DNA of 64,000 nt from Ectothiorhodospira marina (lineage in GTDB: Bacteria > Pseudomonadota > Gammaproteobacteria > Ectothiorhodospirales > Ectothiorhodospiraceae): positions 62,001 through 126,000 of the forward strand of contig NZ_FOAA01000001.1 in assembly GCF_900109495.1 (NCBI RefSeq), given 5' to 3'. Positions 54,262 through 63,430 of the stretch are shown piece after piece (position 1 is the first letter of the stretch; every line of letters starts with the position of its first letter). The notes below the pieces were generated by a model. That model was not told the DNA's origin, made no database searches, and saw only the letters and a list, made by a program, of their open reading frames with translations. Position numbers and translations under genes: made by a program.

Positions 54262-56553
54262 ATGCAGATCCGGGCTTTGGTCTTCCTTGCGGGCGTGGTG
54301 ATGTTGCACGGCCTGGGCCAGTTGCCCGCGTTGGCCTGGGGTTGGCTGCTGCTGGCTGCCCCCCTATTTTACAGGTTCGCTCCCCTGACGCGATGGCCCC
54401 TATGGGCCATGGGCGGGTTTTTATGGGCGCTGATCCACGCCCACTGGGTGGTGGGTCCCCCATTGGATCCCCGGCTCTCGGGGCAGGATATCCCCGTGGT
54501 GGGCGTGGTGGACTCCCTGCCCGAACCCATGGAACGGGGCGTCCGTTTCGGATTTCGCATCGAGTCGGCGACGGATGCGTCGATCACCACACCCTTGCCC
54601 GTGCGGGTTCGCGTGGCCTGGTATGGACGCTCACCCGCCCTGCAGCCTGGCGAGCGCTGGGAACTCACCCTGCGCCTGCGTCAACCCAATGGTCTGCGTA
54701 ATCCCGGGGGGTTCGATTACGAGGGCTGGCTGTTTCAGCAGGGTTTTCGGGCCACTGGCTACGTGCGTGACGGACACCCGGCGCGGCGTCTGGGAATGGC
54801 GCATTCACCGGCCCGGGCCGTGGACCGCTTGCGCGCCACCCTGGCCGGACGGATGGATGCCGCCCTGGGCGATGCGGCGTATGCCGGCATCCTCAGGGCC
54901 CTGGCCGTGGGCGATCGCTCCACCATTCCCCAGGCGCAATGGGACACCCTCATCGATACCGGCACCAATCACCTGATGGCCATTTCCGGCCTGCATGTGG
55001 GGTTGGTGGCCGGCATGGGCTACGGTCTCATGCTCTGGGGCTGGCGACGCATTCCCGCCTTGGCCTTGCGTCTGCCGGCGCAGCGGGCCGCTGTCATCGG
55101 TGCCCTGAGTTGTGCCGCCGCTTACGCCGCCCTGGCAGGTTTTGCCGTGCCCACCCAGCGGGCCCTGATCATGCTGGCGGTTGCCCTCGGTGCCCTGTGG
55201 CTGGGGCGTACCGCGCGGCCCTCCCATACGCTGTCCCTGGCCCTGCTGGCGGTATTGGTGATTGATCCCCGTGCCGTGCTGGCGCCTGGATTCTGGCTGT
55301 CCTTTGCCGCGGTGATGGTCATCGTGTATGCCGTGGCAGCCCGGATCGGGCCGGTCGGCAAGGCCGATGCCCTGCTGCGGGTACAGTGGGTGGCGGGAGT
55401 CGGCCTGCTCCCCCTGACCCTGGTGATGTTCCAGCATGGTTCGCTGATCTCGCCCCTGGCCAACTTGATCGCCGTACCCTGGGTGAGTTTTCTGGTGGTG
55501 CCCCTGGTGCTGGTGGGCGTGGGCCTCTCGCCGCTCACCCCCTGGGTGGCGGAGACTCTGTGGGGACTGGCGCATCTGGCAGTCTGGGGGCTGTGGCCGG
55601 TACTGGAGCACCTGGCGGGCTGGCCAGGAGGACAATGGCGGGCCGCACCGCCTGCATGGACTCTGCTGCCCGCCTTGCTGGGCCTGGCCTGGTTCATGGC
55701 CCCGCGTCCCTGGCCCAATCGCTGGGTGGGCCTGTTGCTGTTATTGCCCATGCTCTGGCCACCCCGGGTGGAACTGGAGACGGGGGCGTTTCGGGTGGCG
55801 ATGCTGGACGTGGGGCAAGGCCTGGCCGTGGTGGTCATGACGGCTGAACACACCCTGGTGTTCGACACCGGGCCGCGTTTCAGCCCGCGCTTCGATGCGG
55901 GTGAGGCGGCGGTGGTGCCTTACCTGCGGCACAAGAAACGCAGCCGGATCGATACCCTGATCATCAGCCATGGGGATAATGATCACATCGGCGGTGCTGA
56001 TGCCGTGCTGTCGCGGCTGCCGGTGACCTCTGTGCTCAGCAGGAACCCGGCGCGACTGGATCACCCCCGGAGCATCGAATGCCTCGCTGGTCAGGCGTGG
56101 GTGTGGGACCAGGTGGCTTTCCGGATCCTGCATCCGCCCCCGTTCTGGGCGGAAGACAACGCCTCTTCCTGCGTGCTTCAGGTGCGCGGTGCGGGGGGCA
56201 GTCTGCTGCTCACCGGTGATGTGGAGGGCCTGGGTGAAGCGGTCCTGCGACAGAGCCAGGGTCCGGCGCTGGTCTCGGATATACTGGTGTTGCCGCATCA
56301 CGGCGCGGCCAGCTCCCTGTCGGAGTCGTTTCTGGATCGGGTGTCGCCGCGACTGGCCCTGGTGAGCACGGGCTTCGATAATCGCTTCGGGCATCCGGAT
56401 GAGCGGGTTCTTGAACGTCTGGTGCGCCGCCAGATTCCCCTGCTGGATACTGCCAGGGAGGGGGCCTTTCATGTGGACGTGCATCCCGACACCGGTGTGA
56501 GGGTCCGTGCGGGCTATCGCCACGAGGGGCGGCGCCACTGGCATCGTCACTGA
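54262..56553 (+). CDS. comEC: DNA internalisation-related competence protein ComEC/Rec2
   Basis: Inner-membrane channel and metallo-beta-lactamase-like nuclease for uptake of transforming DNA. The 763-residue protein has N-terminal helices and a DUF4131-like region, a central competence domain with many helices (about 230-480), and a C-terminal metallo-beta-lactamase domain with HGDNDHIGGAD and HHGAASSLSE. The position upstream of exbBD-msbA-lpxK matches ycaI in E. coli. GGGAGTGGAAG precedes the ATG. Whether the cell is naturally competent is not shown. Confidence 0.93.
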   Translation: MQIRALVFLAGVVMLHGLGQLPALAWGWLLLAAPLFYRFAPLTRWPLWAMGGFLWALIHAHWVVGPPLDPRLSGQDIPVVGVVDSLPEPMERGVRFGFRIESATDASITTPLPVRVRVAWYGRSPALQPGERWELTLRLRQPNGLRNPGGFDYEGWLFQQGFRATGYVRDGHPARRLGMAHSPARAVDRLRATLAGRMDAALGDAAYAGILRALAVGDRSTIPQAQWDTLIDTGTNHLMAISGLHVGLVAGMGYGLMLWGWRRIPALALRLPAQRAAVIGALSCAAAYAALAGFAVPTQRALIMLAVALGALWLGRTARPSHTLSLALLAVLVIDPRAVLAPGFWLSFAAVMVIVYAVAARIGPVGKADALLRVQWVAGVGLLPLTLVMFQHGSLISPLANLIAVPWVSFLVVPLVLVGVGLSPLTPWVAETLWGLAHLAVWGLWPVLEHLAGWPGGQWRAAPPAWTLLPALLGLAWFMAPRPWPNRWVGLLLLLPMLWPPRVELETGAFRVAMLDVGQGLAVVVMTAEHTLVFDTGPRFSPRFDAGEAAVVPYLRHKKRSRIDTLIISHGDNDHIGGADAVLSRLPVTSVLSRNPARLDHPRSIECLAGQAWVWDQVAFRILHPPPFWAEDNASSCVLQVRGAGGSLLLTGDVEGLGEAVLRQSQGPALVSDILVLPHHGAASSLSESFLDRVSPRLALVSTGFDNRFGHPDERVLERLVRRQIPLLDTAREGAFHVDVHPDTGVRVRAGYRHEGRRHWHRH

Positions 56554-56633
56554 CGCCCTTTGCCCGTGATCGTGGGAGTACAGTATCATGCCCCTCGCCT
56601 TATCAACCCCTCCCCAACCTAGGACACCGCTAC

Positions 56634-57266
56634 GTGTTTGAACTGGTCAAGGCCGGTGGCTGGCTGATGCTGCCCATCATTGCCTGTTCCGTGATCGCGC
56701 TGGCCATCGTCATCGAAAGGCTATGGACCCTGCGCCGCCGTCGGGTGCTGCCACCACAACTGGTGGTGCAGATCTGGCAGTGGATTCAGGCCGGAGAACT
56801 GGACGATGCCCGCCTGCGCTCCCTGCGGGAAGGCTCGCCTCTGGGTCGGATCCTGGCCGCCGGGCTGGTGAACCGCCGCAGTTCCCGGGAGGTGATGAAG
56901 GAATCCATTGAGGAGAACGGACGCCGCGTGGCCCATGAGCTGGAACGCTTTCTCAATACCCTGGGCACCATCGCCGCGATCACCCCGCTGCTGGGATTGC
57001 TGGGCACCGTGGTGGGCATGATCCAGGTGTTTTCCGTCATCACTGCCGTGGGCGTGGGCAGCCCCGGTGAACTGGCCGGCGGCATCTCCCAGGCATTGAT
57101 CACCACCGCGACCGGCATCTCCGTGGCCGTGCCGACCCTGATCTTTCATCGCTACTTCCGCGGCCGCGTGGATGAGTTGGTGCTGGACATGGAACAGGAG
57201 GCCATCAAGCTGGTGGAGGTGCTCAAGGGCGAGCGGGCCCCGACGCCCGGGGTGCGAGACCGTTGA
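56634..57266 (+). CDS. exbB: ExbB/TolQ/MotA-family proton channel protein
   Basis: Inner-membrane protein that with ExbD uses proton flow to energise outer-membrane processes. The 210-residue product has helices at about 9-28, 110-135 and 150-175, and the family segments LNTLGTIAAITPLLGLLGTVVGMI and GGISQALITTATGISVAVP. A GTG at 56634 with AGGA upstream was chosen. exbD overlaps by 4 nt. The pair sits in front of msbA, so it may energise lipid A or outer-membrane work rather than TonB receptors. Confidence 0.9.
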   Translation: MFELVKAGGWLMLPIIACSVIALAIVIERLWTLRRRRVLPPQLVVQIWQWIQAGELDDARLRSLREGSPLGRILAAGLVNRRSSREVMKESIEENGRRVAHELERFLNTLGTIAAITPLLGLLGTVVGMIQVFSVITAVGVGSPGELAGGISQALITTATGISVAVPTLIFHRYFRGRVDELVLDMEQEAIKLVEVLKGERAPTPGVRDR

Positions 57267-57682
57267 ATTTCCGGCGCCGCCAGCCTGAGGAAGTGGGGGT
57301 GAACCTCACGCCACTGATCGATGTGGTGTTCCTGCTGCTGATCTTCTTCATGGTGTCCACCACCTTTGATCGCCAATCCGTCCTCCAACTGGAACTGCCC
57401 CGGGCTGATGCCAGTGATGAGCAGTTTCCGCCCCGCACCGTGGAGTTGGTGATCAATGCCGATGGTCGCTTCTTCCTGGATGGCGCCGAGTTGGTGAATA
57501 CGCAACGGGACACCCTGCGCGCAGCCCTGGGTGAGGTCATCGAAGGTGATCAGGAAACACCGCTGGTGATCCGCGCCGATGCCCGCACCCCGCATCAGTC
57601 GGTGGTGACAGCGATGGATGTGGCCCAGCGCCTGGGGCTGTCCCGTTTGTCCATCGCCACCTTGGGTGGGGAGTCGGAATGA
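57263..57682 (+). CDS. exbD: ExbD/TolR-family biopolymer transport protein
   Basis: A 139-residue protein with a single N-terminal helix (about 13-33) in which VNLTPLIDVVFLLLIFFMVSTTF carries the conserved Asp near 20, the proton-binding residue. The periplasmic domain follows. Starts at TTG 57263 overlapping the exbB stop and ends in an ATGA overlap with msbA. It is the ExbB partner. Confidence 0.93.
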   Translation: MNFRRRQPEEVGVNLTPLIDVVFLLLIFFMVSTTFDRQSVLQLELPRADASDEQFPPRTVELVINADGRFFLDGAELVNTQRDTLRAALGEVIEGDQETPLVIRADARTPHQSVVTAMDVAQRLGLSRLSIATLGGESE

Positions 57683-59463
57683 AGAAATACATCCCCCCGG
57701 CCGAGGAGGCCTACGAGACGTCGGGCACGCAGGTCTACCAGCGCCTGCTCAGCTACTCCCTCAAATACTGGCGGTATCTGTCCATCGCCGTGCTGGCCAT
57801 GATTGTGACGGCGGCCACGGAAACGGGCTTTGCGGCGCTGATGCGGCCGCTGATGGATGGCAGTTTCGTGGAGCAGGACCAAACCCTGATTCGCTGGATT
57901 CCCGTGGCTGTCCTGGTGATTTTTCTGTTTCGTGGCCTGGGCGAATTTCTCTCCAATTACACCATGAAGTGGGTGGGGCGCCAGGTGATCAAGGAACTGC
58001 GCAGCCAGATGTTCCGTCATCTGCTGCGGATGCCCGTGGCCTATTATGACCGGAATACCTCCGGGCAACTGATCTCCCGGCTCACCTACAACGTGGAGCA
58101 GGTGGCCAAGGCATCCACCGATAGCGTCACCATCCTGATACGAGACTCGGTCACCGTGCTGGGGCTTCTGGGGTGGATGTTCTACCTGAACTGGAAGCTG
58201 ACCTTCACGGTGCTCATCATTGCCCCGGCGGTGGCCTTTGCCGTGGACCGCGTCACCCGTCGATTTCGCCAGCTGAGTCGGCGCATCCAGGGGTCCATGG
58301 GGGATGTGACCCATGTGGCGGGGGAGATCATGGATGGCACCCGGGAGGTGAAGATCTTTGGCGGCGAGCCCTACGAGCAGGCGCGTTTCGACCAGATCAA
58401 CGAGAAGAACCGGCGTCTGCACATGAAGAAGGTGGCTCTGCAGGCCAGCAACACGCCCATCATCCAGTTCTTCGTGGCCATCGCCCTGGCGCTGATCATC
58501 TGGTTGGCCACCCACGAATCCATGATGCAGGAAGTGAGCGTGGGTACGTTTGTTTCCTTCATCACTGCCATGCTGCTGCTGCTGCAGCCCATCCGCCGCC
58601 TGGTGACCGTGAATGCGGTCCTGCAGCAAGGGATCGCGGCCGGTCAGAACATCTTCGGCTTGCTGGACGAGCCCCTGGAGCCGGATGCGGGTACGCTCAC
58701 CCTGGAACGGGCCCGGGGCGAGATCGAAATACGTGACCTCTGTTTCAGCTATGACGAGGCCAAGGGCAACGTCCTGGAGGCCATCAATCTGCACATTCAG
58801 CCCGGGGAGACCGTGGCCCTGGTGGGGCGCTCCGGTAGCGGCAAGACCACCCTGGTCAATCTGTTGCCTCGGTTCTATGAGCCTCAGCAGGGGGCGATCC
58901 TTCTGGATGGTCTGGACGTCCGTGAATTGCGGTTGGCGGATCTGCGTCAGCAGATTGCCCACGTGGGTCAGCAGGTGACCCTGTTCAACGACACCATTGC
59001 CCACAATATTGCCTATGGCAGCACCGTGGACCCCTCGGACGAGGACAAGATCATCGCGGCTGCTGAAGCAGCTCATGCCATGGAATTCATCCAGCGCCTG
59101 CCTCAGGGGGTTCACACCCAGGTGGGCGACAACGGTGTGCTGCTCTCCGGAGGGCAGCGGCAGCGCATCGCCATTGCGCGAGCCCTGCTGAAGGATGCCC
59201 CGATCCTGATCCTGGATGAGGCCACCTCCGCACTGGATACCGAGTCTGAACGTCACATCCAGTCGGCTCTGGAAAACCTGGTGCGCAACCGGACCACGTT
59301 GGTGATCGCCCATCGCCTCTCCACCATCGAGAACGCCGACCGTATCGTGGTGATGCAGTCGGGTCGCATCCAGGAGGTGGGCAGTCATCAGGAACTGATC
59401 CGGCGCGAAGGGGTATATGCCCGGCTGCATCAGCTGCAATTCCATGAAGCCGATGTCCCGTGA
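57679..59463 (+). CDS. msbA: Lipid A export ABC transporter MsbA
   Basis: Inner-membrane half-transporter that flips lipid A-core to the periplasmic leaflet. The 594-residue protein fuses a six-helix membrane domain (about 30-320) and a nucleotide-binding domain with Walker A GRSGSGKTT, the signature VLLSGGQRQRIAIARAL, Walker B ILILDEATSALDTESE and the D-loop. The intracellular-loop segment MFRHLLRMPVAYYDRNTSGQLISR is typical. Coupled to exbD by a 4-nt overlap. Confidence 0.95.
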   Translation: MKKYIPPAEEAYETSGTQVYQRLLSYSLKYWRYLSIAVLAMIVTAATETGFAALMRPLMDGSFVEQDQTLIRWIPVAVLVIFLFRGLGEFLSNYTMKWVGRQVIKELRSQMFRHLLRMPVAYYDRNTSGQLISRLTYNVEQVAKASTDSVTILIRDSVTVLGLLGWMFYLNWKLTFTVLIIAPAVAFAVDRVTRRFRQLSRRIQGSMGDVTHVAGEIMDGTREVKIFGGEPYEQARFDQINEKNRRLHMKKVALQASNTPIIQFFVAIALALIIWLATHESMMQEVSVGTFVSFITAMLLLLQPIRRLVTVNAVLQQGIAAGQNIFGLLDEPLEPDAGTLTLERARGEIEIRDLCFSYDEAKGNVLEAINLHIQPGETVALVGRSGSGKTTLVNLLPRFYEPQQGAILLDGLDVRELRLADLRQQIAHVGQQVTLFNDTIAHNIAYGSTVDPSDEDKIIAAAEAAHAMEFIQRLPQGVHTQVGDNGVLLSGGQRQRIAIARALLKDAPILILDEATSALDTESERHIQSALENLVRNRTTLVIAHRLSTIENADRIVVMQSGRIQEVGSHQELIRREGVYARLHQLQFHEADVP

Positions 59464-60592
59464 CCCCTACGGCAGCGCCCTCTGGCCAGTGCTGCAGGCC
59501 AATCTCCGCGATCATCTCCAGCGGCGTTCCGGGCGGGCCCGTGCCCGCATGGGGCGGCTGCACGCCCCGGAAGGCAAGAGCCCGCTGATCTGGCTCAAGA
59601 CGGGCGACACTCAGGCCTCGGTACGCTTGGGTGCCGAACTCATGGGGGCCATTCGACGCAAGCGCCTGGATGCGCGGCTGGTGCTGACCTTTGAGCAGGA
59701 ATACCGGGACCAGGTACTGCCGCGCCTGCGTGGCATGAACCGTTTTGGTCTGGGTTTCGGACCCTGTGATCGACCTCGGGTGGTGTCTCGGGTGCTGGAC
59801 CGACTCAAGCCCCAAGGATTGATCCTGGTGGACATCCCACCGCGCCGGCATCTTGTGGAACAGGCGACGCATCAGGGCGTGCATCTGGTGGCCTTCAATA
59901 CCCCACCCACCCGGGCCCCCGTGGAGGCTGCCTATCCTCGCGACGAGATGACTGCAGCGCAATGGCGCGAGGCCGGATCGGCCGGGACCCTGGCAGAACC
60001 CGCCGATCCGGCCACCCTGCTGGTGGCGTCCCAGAATCAGGCCACCCTGTTATCCCTGGTGCCCGATGGCATGCCCCTCTTCTGGTGGCACGGTCCGGCT
60101 CGGGAGTGGCCGGCCATGCATGAGGCCTGGCAGGCATCGCCATTGCGGGAATCGGCGCTGCTGTGTGTGTCCGTGGAACCTTCCGATGCCTTGCCAGCCG
60201 GGGAGGGGTTGGCCCTGACCCAGTGGACGCGCACGTCCCTGACTGCCGGTACCCTGCTATGGGTGGATGATCCGGCCTGGTGGCCGGCGGTGGCCAGCGC
60301 GGCCCTGGGGGTGCATCTACAGGGCGCGGGTCGGGATCTGCTCTGGCAGGTCCTGGCGGGCTCGGTCAGTCTGAGCGGCGATGATGCCCTGATGGCCGAC
60401 TTCCCCTGGTTGCCTGAGATGGCCCGTGAGTGGCGCGAACCCGGGCAGGTGATCGCGCATTGGCAGGCAGAGGCCGCGGACCCGATCGGGAGCCGCCGGC
60501 GCGCGGATGTGGGTCGGCGTCACTTCTGGGAGGAGCGCCGCCGTGTTCAGGGGGTGATGGATGCATTTCTGCAGCGGGTATTCGACTGGTGA
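59453..60592 (+). CDS. Degenerate Kdo-transferase-like protein between msbA and lpxK
   Basis: A 379-residue cytosolic protein with no membrane segment. Its N-terminal half (SPLIWLKTGDTQASVRLGAEL, then LDRLKPQGLILVDIPPRRHL) has the layout of the N-terminal Rossmann domain of Kdo transferase WaaA, but the acidic catalytic region and the ETELWPN-like segment of WaaA are replaced (VDIPPRRH), and the C-terminal half has no sugar-nucleotide motif I recognise. It may be a diverged or non-catalytic GT-B protein, or a different Kdo/lipid A enzyme. ATG 59453 overlaps msbA by 11 nt and its stop overlaps lpxK (GTGA), so it belongs to the lipid A operon. Confidence 0.6.
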   Translation: MSRDPYGSALWPVLQANLRDHLQRRSGRARARMGRLHAPEGKSPLIWLKTGDTQASVRLGAELMGAIRRKRLDARLVLTFEQEYRDQVLPRLRGMNRFGLGFGPCDRPRVVSRVLDRLKPQGLILVDIPPRRHLVEQATHQGVHLVAFNTPPTRAPVEAAYPRDEMTAAQWREAGSAGTLAEPADPATLLVASQNQATLLSLVPDGMPLFWWHGPAREWPAMHEAWQASPLRESALLCVSVEPSDALPAGEGLALTQWTRTSLTAGTLLWVDDPAWWPAVASAALGVHLQGAGRDLLWQVLAGSVSLSGDDALMADFPWLPEMAREWREPGQVIAHWQAEAADPIGSRRRADVGRRHFWEERRRVQGVMDAFLQRVFDW

Positions 60593-61590
60593 AACGGCTC
60601 GAGGATTATTGGGTAAACCGCAATCCGGTGGCGCTCATCCTGTATCCGCTGTCGCTGCTTTACTGTGGCCTGGCCCTGCTCAACCGCTGGCGCCTGGAGT
60701 GGCTTGCGCGCATGCGGCCAAGGCTGCCTGTGCGCGCCGTGGTGGTGGTGGGCAATGTCACCGTGGGGGGCACCGGCAAGACCCCCATGGTGGTCTGGTT
60801 GTGCAATTGGCTGCGCGAGCATGGGTATCGGCCAGGGGTGGTGAGTCGGGGTTATGGCGGACGATCACGGACCTGGCCACGGGAGGTCACCCCCCGTAGT
60901 GACCCCATTCAGGTGGGTGATGAACCCGTATTGATCGCCACCCGTGGCGGCTGTCCGGTCTATGTGGGGCCAGACCGCAACCGGGCGGCGCGGTGGCTGC
61001 TGGCCCAGCATGACTGTGATGTGATCATCACCGACGACGGCCTGCAGCATTATGCCTTGCGTCGGGACCTGGAGATCGTCATGGTGGACGCAGCGCGTCG
61101 TTTCGGTAATGGTTTCTGCCTGCCGGCCGGGCCACTGAGAGAACCCCTGGAGCGTGTGCGCGAGGCGGATTATGTGGTGGTGACCGGGGGGCAGGCCCAG
61201 CCCGGGGAACATGCGATGCGGCTGGTATCCCAGGTGGCCATGAGTGTCCGGGATCCGGGCCGCACCCGCCCATTGAGTGATTTTGCCGGCCAGCGCGTGC
61301 ATGCCATGGCTGGTATTGGACATCCGCCCCGGTTCTTCGCCATGTTGCGCGAACGGGGGCTGAAGGTGGTGGAACATGCCTTTCCCGATCATCATGTGTA
61401 TGGCAACTGCGATATCCGCTTCGGGGACGCCAGTCCGGTGCTGATGACCGAGAAAGATGCCGTAAAATGTCGGGGTATCGCCGGCCCCGAGCACTGGTTT
61501 GTCCCCGTGAGTGCCGTGCCTGATCAGGCACTGGCTTTGGCAATTCTTCGCTCGGTCCAGGCTGTGGACCGCATTCAAAGTATGAGGTAA
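60589..61590 (+). CDS. lpxK: Tetraacyldisaccharide 4'-kinase LpxK
   Basis: Phosphorylates the 4' position of the lipid A disaccharide. The 333-residue protein starts with a membrane-anchoring segment ([24 protein letters not shown], about residues 10-33) and then the P-loop [13 protein letters not shown] at about 54-67, with DDGLQH, the Asp segment of the active site, further on. GTG 60589 overlaps the upstream gene stop (GTGA); longer upstream frames are rejected. It is followed after 5 nt by ycaR. Confidence 0.95.
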   Translation: MKRLEDYWVNRNPVALILYPLSLLYCGLALLNRWRLEWLARMRPRLPVRAVVVVGNVTVGGTGKTPMVVWLCNWLREHGYRPGVVSRGYGGRSRTWPREVTPRSDPIQVGDEPVLIATRGGCPVYVGPDRNRAARWLLAQHDCDVIITDDGLQHYALRRDLEIVMVDAARRFGNGFCLPAGPLREPLERVREADYVVVTGGQAQPGEHAMRLVSQVAMSVRDPGRTRPLSDFAGQRVHAMAGIGHPPRFFAMLRERGLKVVEHAFPDHHVYGNCDIRFGDASPVLMTEKDAVKCRGIAGPEHWFVPVSAVPDQALALAILRSVQAVDRIQSMR

Positions 61591-61595
61591 AGGAC

Positions 61596-61793
61596 ATGGA
61601 CAAACGTTTACTCGATATTCTCGTATGCCCCGTCACCAAGGGTCCGTTGGTCTTCGACAAGGACAAGGGGGAACTGATCTCCCGGGCGGCCCGCCTGGCC
61701 TATCCGATCCGGGACGGCATCCCGGTGATGCTGGAAGAGGAGGCCCGCACCCTCAGCGAGGAGGAAGCGGAGAAGTGGAAGGACAAGAAATGA
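61596..61793 (+). CDS. ycaR: Trm112-like small protein YcaR
   Basis: A 65-residue protein with [18 protein letters not shown], the Trm112 fold found between lpxK and kdsB across Gammaproteobacteria. One of the two zinc-binding cysteine pairs is reduced to a single CPVT, so metal binding is uncertain. AAAGG precedes the ATG. The gene ends 31 nt before kdsB. Role in lipid A or ribosome methylation partners is unknown. Confidence 0.9.
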   Translation: MDKRLLDILVCPVTKGPLVFDKDKGELISRAARLAYPIRDGIPVMLEEEARTLSEEEAEKWKDKK

Positions 61794-61824
61794 CCTGGAG
61801 TCCGCTGACGGGGAAGGTGGTCTG

Positions 61825-62589
61825 ATGGGCTTCAAGGTCGTCATACCGGCGCGCTATGCTTCCACCCGGCTGCCGGGCAAGCCTCTGGTGGTGCTGGGTG
61901 GCAAGCCCATGGTGCAGCATGTTCATGAACAGGCCCTGGCCAGTGGTGCCGATGAGGTGGTGGTGGCCACGGATGATGCCCGCATTGAGGCGGCGGTGAA
62001 GGCATTCGGGGCCATGGTATGCATGACGTCAGTGCACCATGCCTCCGGCAGTGATCGCATTGCCGAGGTGGCTGCCCGTATGGCCTGGGAAGATGACGAT
62101 ATTGTGGTCAACCTGCAGGGGGACGAGCCGCTGACCCCGTCGGCGATTGTCAGGCAGGTGGCGGATAACCTGGCAGACCACCCGGAGGCGGTGATCGCCA
62201 CCCTGTGCACGCCGATCACCCGGGCCGCGCACCTCTACGATCCACATACGGTGAAGGTGGTGCGGGATGCCCGGGATTTTGCCCTGTACTTCAGTCGTGC
62301 CCCCATCCCCTGGGAGCGGGACGCACTGGATATGGAGGTCTCGCCAGCCTTGCAGGTGTGTCAGCGGCACATTGGTTTGTATGCCTACCGGGTGGGCTAT
62401 TTGAAGCGATTCACCCGCATGGAGAGCTGCGCCCTGGAGCGCATCGAGCGCCTGGAGCAGTTGCGGGCCATGTATCACGGTGCCCGCATCCATGTGGACG
62501 TGGCCCTGGAGGCCCCGCCCGCGGGCGTGGATACCCAGGAGGATGTGGAGCGGGTGGAGATGATGCTGGCCCGCGCCCAGCCCCGTTGA
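61825..62589 (+). CDS. kdsB: 3-deoxy-manno-octulosonate cytidylyltransferase KdsB
   Basis: Activates Kdo as CMP-Kdo for lipopolysaccharide synthesis. The 254-residue cytosolic enzyme has the cytidylyltransferase N-terminus VIPARYASTRLPGKPLV at 5-21, the NLQGDEP motif near 95 and the IGLYAYR segment. GGAAGGTGG precedes the ATG. The lpxK-ycaR-kdsB order is conserved in Gammaproteobacteria. The stop is followed by about 390 nt of palindromic repeats. Confidence 0.96.
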   Translation: MGFKVVIPARYASTRLPGKPLVVLGGKPMVQHVHEQALASGADEVVVATDDARIEAAVKAFGAMVCMTSVHHASGSDRIAEVAARMAWEDDDIVVNLQGDEPLTPSAIVRQVADNLADHPEAVIATLCTPITRAAHLYDPHTVKVVRDARDFALYFSRAPIPWERDALDMEVSPALQVCQRHIGLYAYRVGYLKRFTRMESCALERIERLEQLRAMYHGARIHVDVALEAPPAGVDTQEDVERVEMMLARAQPR

Positions 62590-62604
62590 CCTCTGGGGTC
62601 CCCT

Positions 62605-62634
62605 GTGGGAGCGGCCCTCGGCCGCGAAGGGCCG
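62605..62634. repeat. REP-like palindrome after kdsB
   Basis: GTGGGAGCGGCCCTCGGCCG... folds as CGGCCCT (62613-62619) with AGGGCCG (62628-62634), or as GCGGCC/GGCCGC with a 3-nt loop. The sequence resembles Pseudomonas-type REP palindromes. It lies 15 nt after the kdsB stop, in a stretch without a gene. Confidence 0.6.
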
Positions 62635-62670
62635 AGCCCCCGCTGCCCATGCAGGATCATGGGTCGGAGT

Positions 62671-62787
62671 GGACCTCGGGGTGCCCGGATTCCTTCCAGC
62701 GGGACGCCGTGAATACATCCATGTAGGCTCTGCAGCCGCTTCCTGCGGCTGAAGCCCGCTTACAGGAACCCGGGCACCCCGAGGTCC
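62671..62787. repeat. 117-bp structured palindromic element
   Basis: Arms of 23 bp at 62671-62693 and 62765-62787 (GGACCTCGGGGTGCCCGG and its complement, with one mismatch near the inner end) enclose an AGCGGG/CCCGCT dyad and an inner CAGCCGC-TTCCT-GCGGCTG hairpin (62733-62751). The spacer contains CGCCGTGAATACATCCATG. The nested symmetry suggests a small dispersed mobile or REP-like element. No coding frame is convincing. Confidence 0.7.
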
Positions 62788-62851
62788 GGATGCTGCGGAG
62801 TTCTTTTCGAAAAGCCTCTCGTGAAAGCATCCAGGTCAAGCCGTGGACACT

Positions 62852-62893
62852 CCCTTCTCCCCCCTCGGGGGAGAAGGGTCGGGGATGAGGGGG
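62852..62893 (-). repeat. REP-like palindrome, copy C2
   Basis: CCCTTCTCCCC/GGGGAGAAGGG hairpin followed by a CGGGGATGAGGGG tail, almost identical to the copy at 26669. It is 27 nt before the D2 copy and points with its tail toward it. Confidence 0.8.
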
Positions 62894-62920
62894 GTGGGGC
62901 AGGCACCTTGCCGGTCTTCG

Positions 62921-62959
62921 CCCCTCACCCCAACCCCTCTCCCCGCTGGGAGAGGGGCT
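62921..62959 (+). repeat. REP-like palindrome, copy D2
   Basis: CCCCTCACCCCAACCCCTCTCC tail-and-hairpin unit, hairpin CCTCTCCC/GGGAGAGG, same as the copy at 26482 with a shorter loop. C2 and D2 form an inverted pair with tails facing each other. Confidence 0.8.
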
Positions 62960-62981
62960 CGATTGATCCATCACCGGGGCG

Positions 62982-63278
62982 TCACCCCTTCAGGATGCGC
63001 CGCATCTCGGCCACCCGGTCATCACCGGCCAGGGTCTGGATCACGGGGTGGATGTCGCTGTGATCCTCATTGAGCAGGGGCAGGGTGAAGGTGCGTTCCA
63101 CGCGTCGGTGCGGTTCGCCGTGCTGGTCAGGCTGGATCACATGATGGCCCGCCACCTCGCCCACCACCAGTCGGGGCTCGGGTTCGGTGTCGAGGATCTC
63201 GATCACCTGACAGCGGATGCCATCCACCACGGCTTGCTGGCCGATGAGGGGGCTGAGCAGTTTCATGAGTCTGTCCAT
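62982..63278 (-). CDS. Conserved hypothetical small protein
   Basis: A 98-residue protein beginning MDRLMKLLSPLIGQQAVVDGI, with QVIEILDTEPEPRLVVGEV and a C-terminal PLLNEDHSDIHPVIQTLAG. It has no transmembrane segment or signal peptide and looks like a small beta-rich protein. I do not recognise a named family. The preferred start is ATG 63278; ATG 63314 or 63266 are also possible and no Shine-Dalgarno settles the point. It is flanked by REP-like repeats on both sides. Confidence 0.55.
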   Translation of the reverse strand: MDRLMKLLSPLIGQQAVVDGIRCQVIEILDTEPEPRLVVGEVAGHHVIQPDQHGEPHRRVERTFTLPLLNEDHSDIHPVIQTLAGDDRVAEMRRILKG

Positions 63279-63328
63279 GGGGATCAGTATACCGATGCTG
63301 CCCGGGGATGCCATGGTGCCCGCCGCCG

Positions 63329-63368
63329 CCCCTCATCCCCGACCCTTCTCCCCGCCGGGGAGAAGGGG
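63329..63368 (+). repeat. REP-like palindrome, copy C3
   Basis: CCCCTCATCCCCGACCC tail followed by a CTTCTCCCC/GGGGAGAAG hairpin, the reverse orientation of copies at 26669 and 62852. It is 63 nt from D3. Confidence 0.8.
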
Positions 63369-63430
63369 CCTGAGCCCTGGCTTGTGGGAGAGGGATGGCA
63401 CCGCAAAGAAGAACCCGCAGACTCTGCCGA

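Noticed and set aside
62657-62974. Reverse-strand frame across the palindromic element
   Set aside because: It mainly spans inverted repeats and REP-like copies, with no domain or ribosome site.
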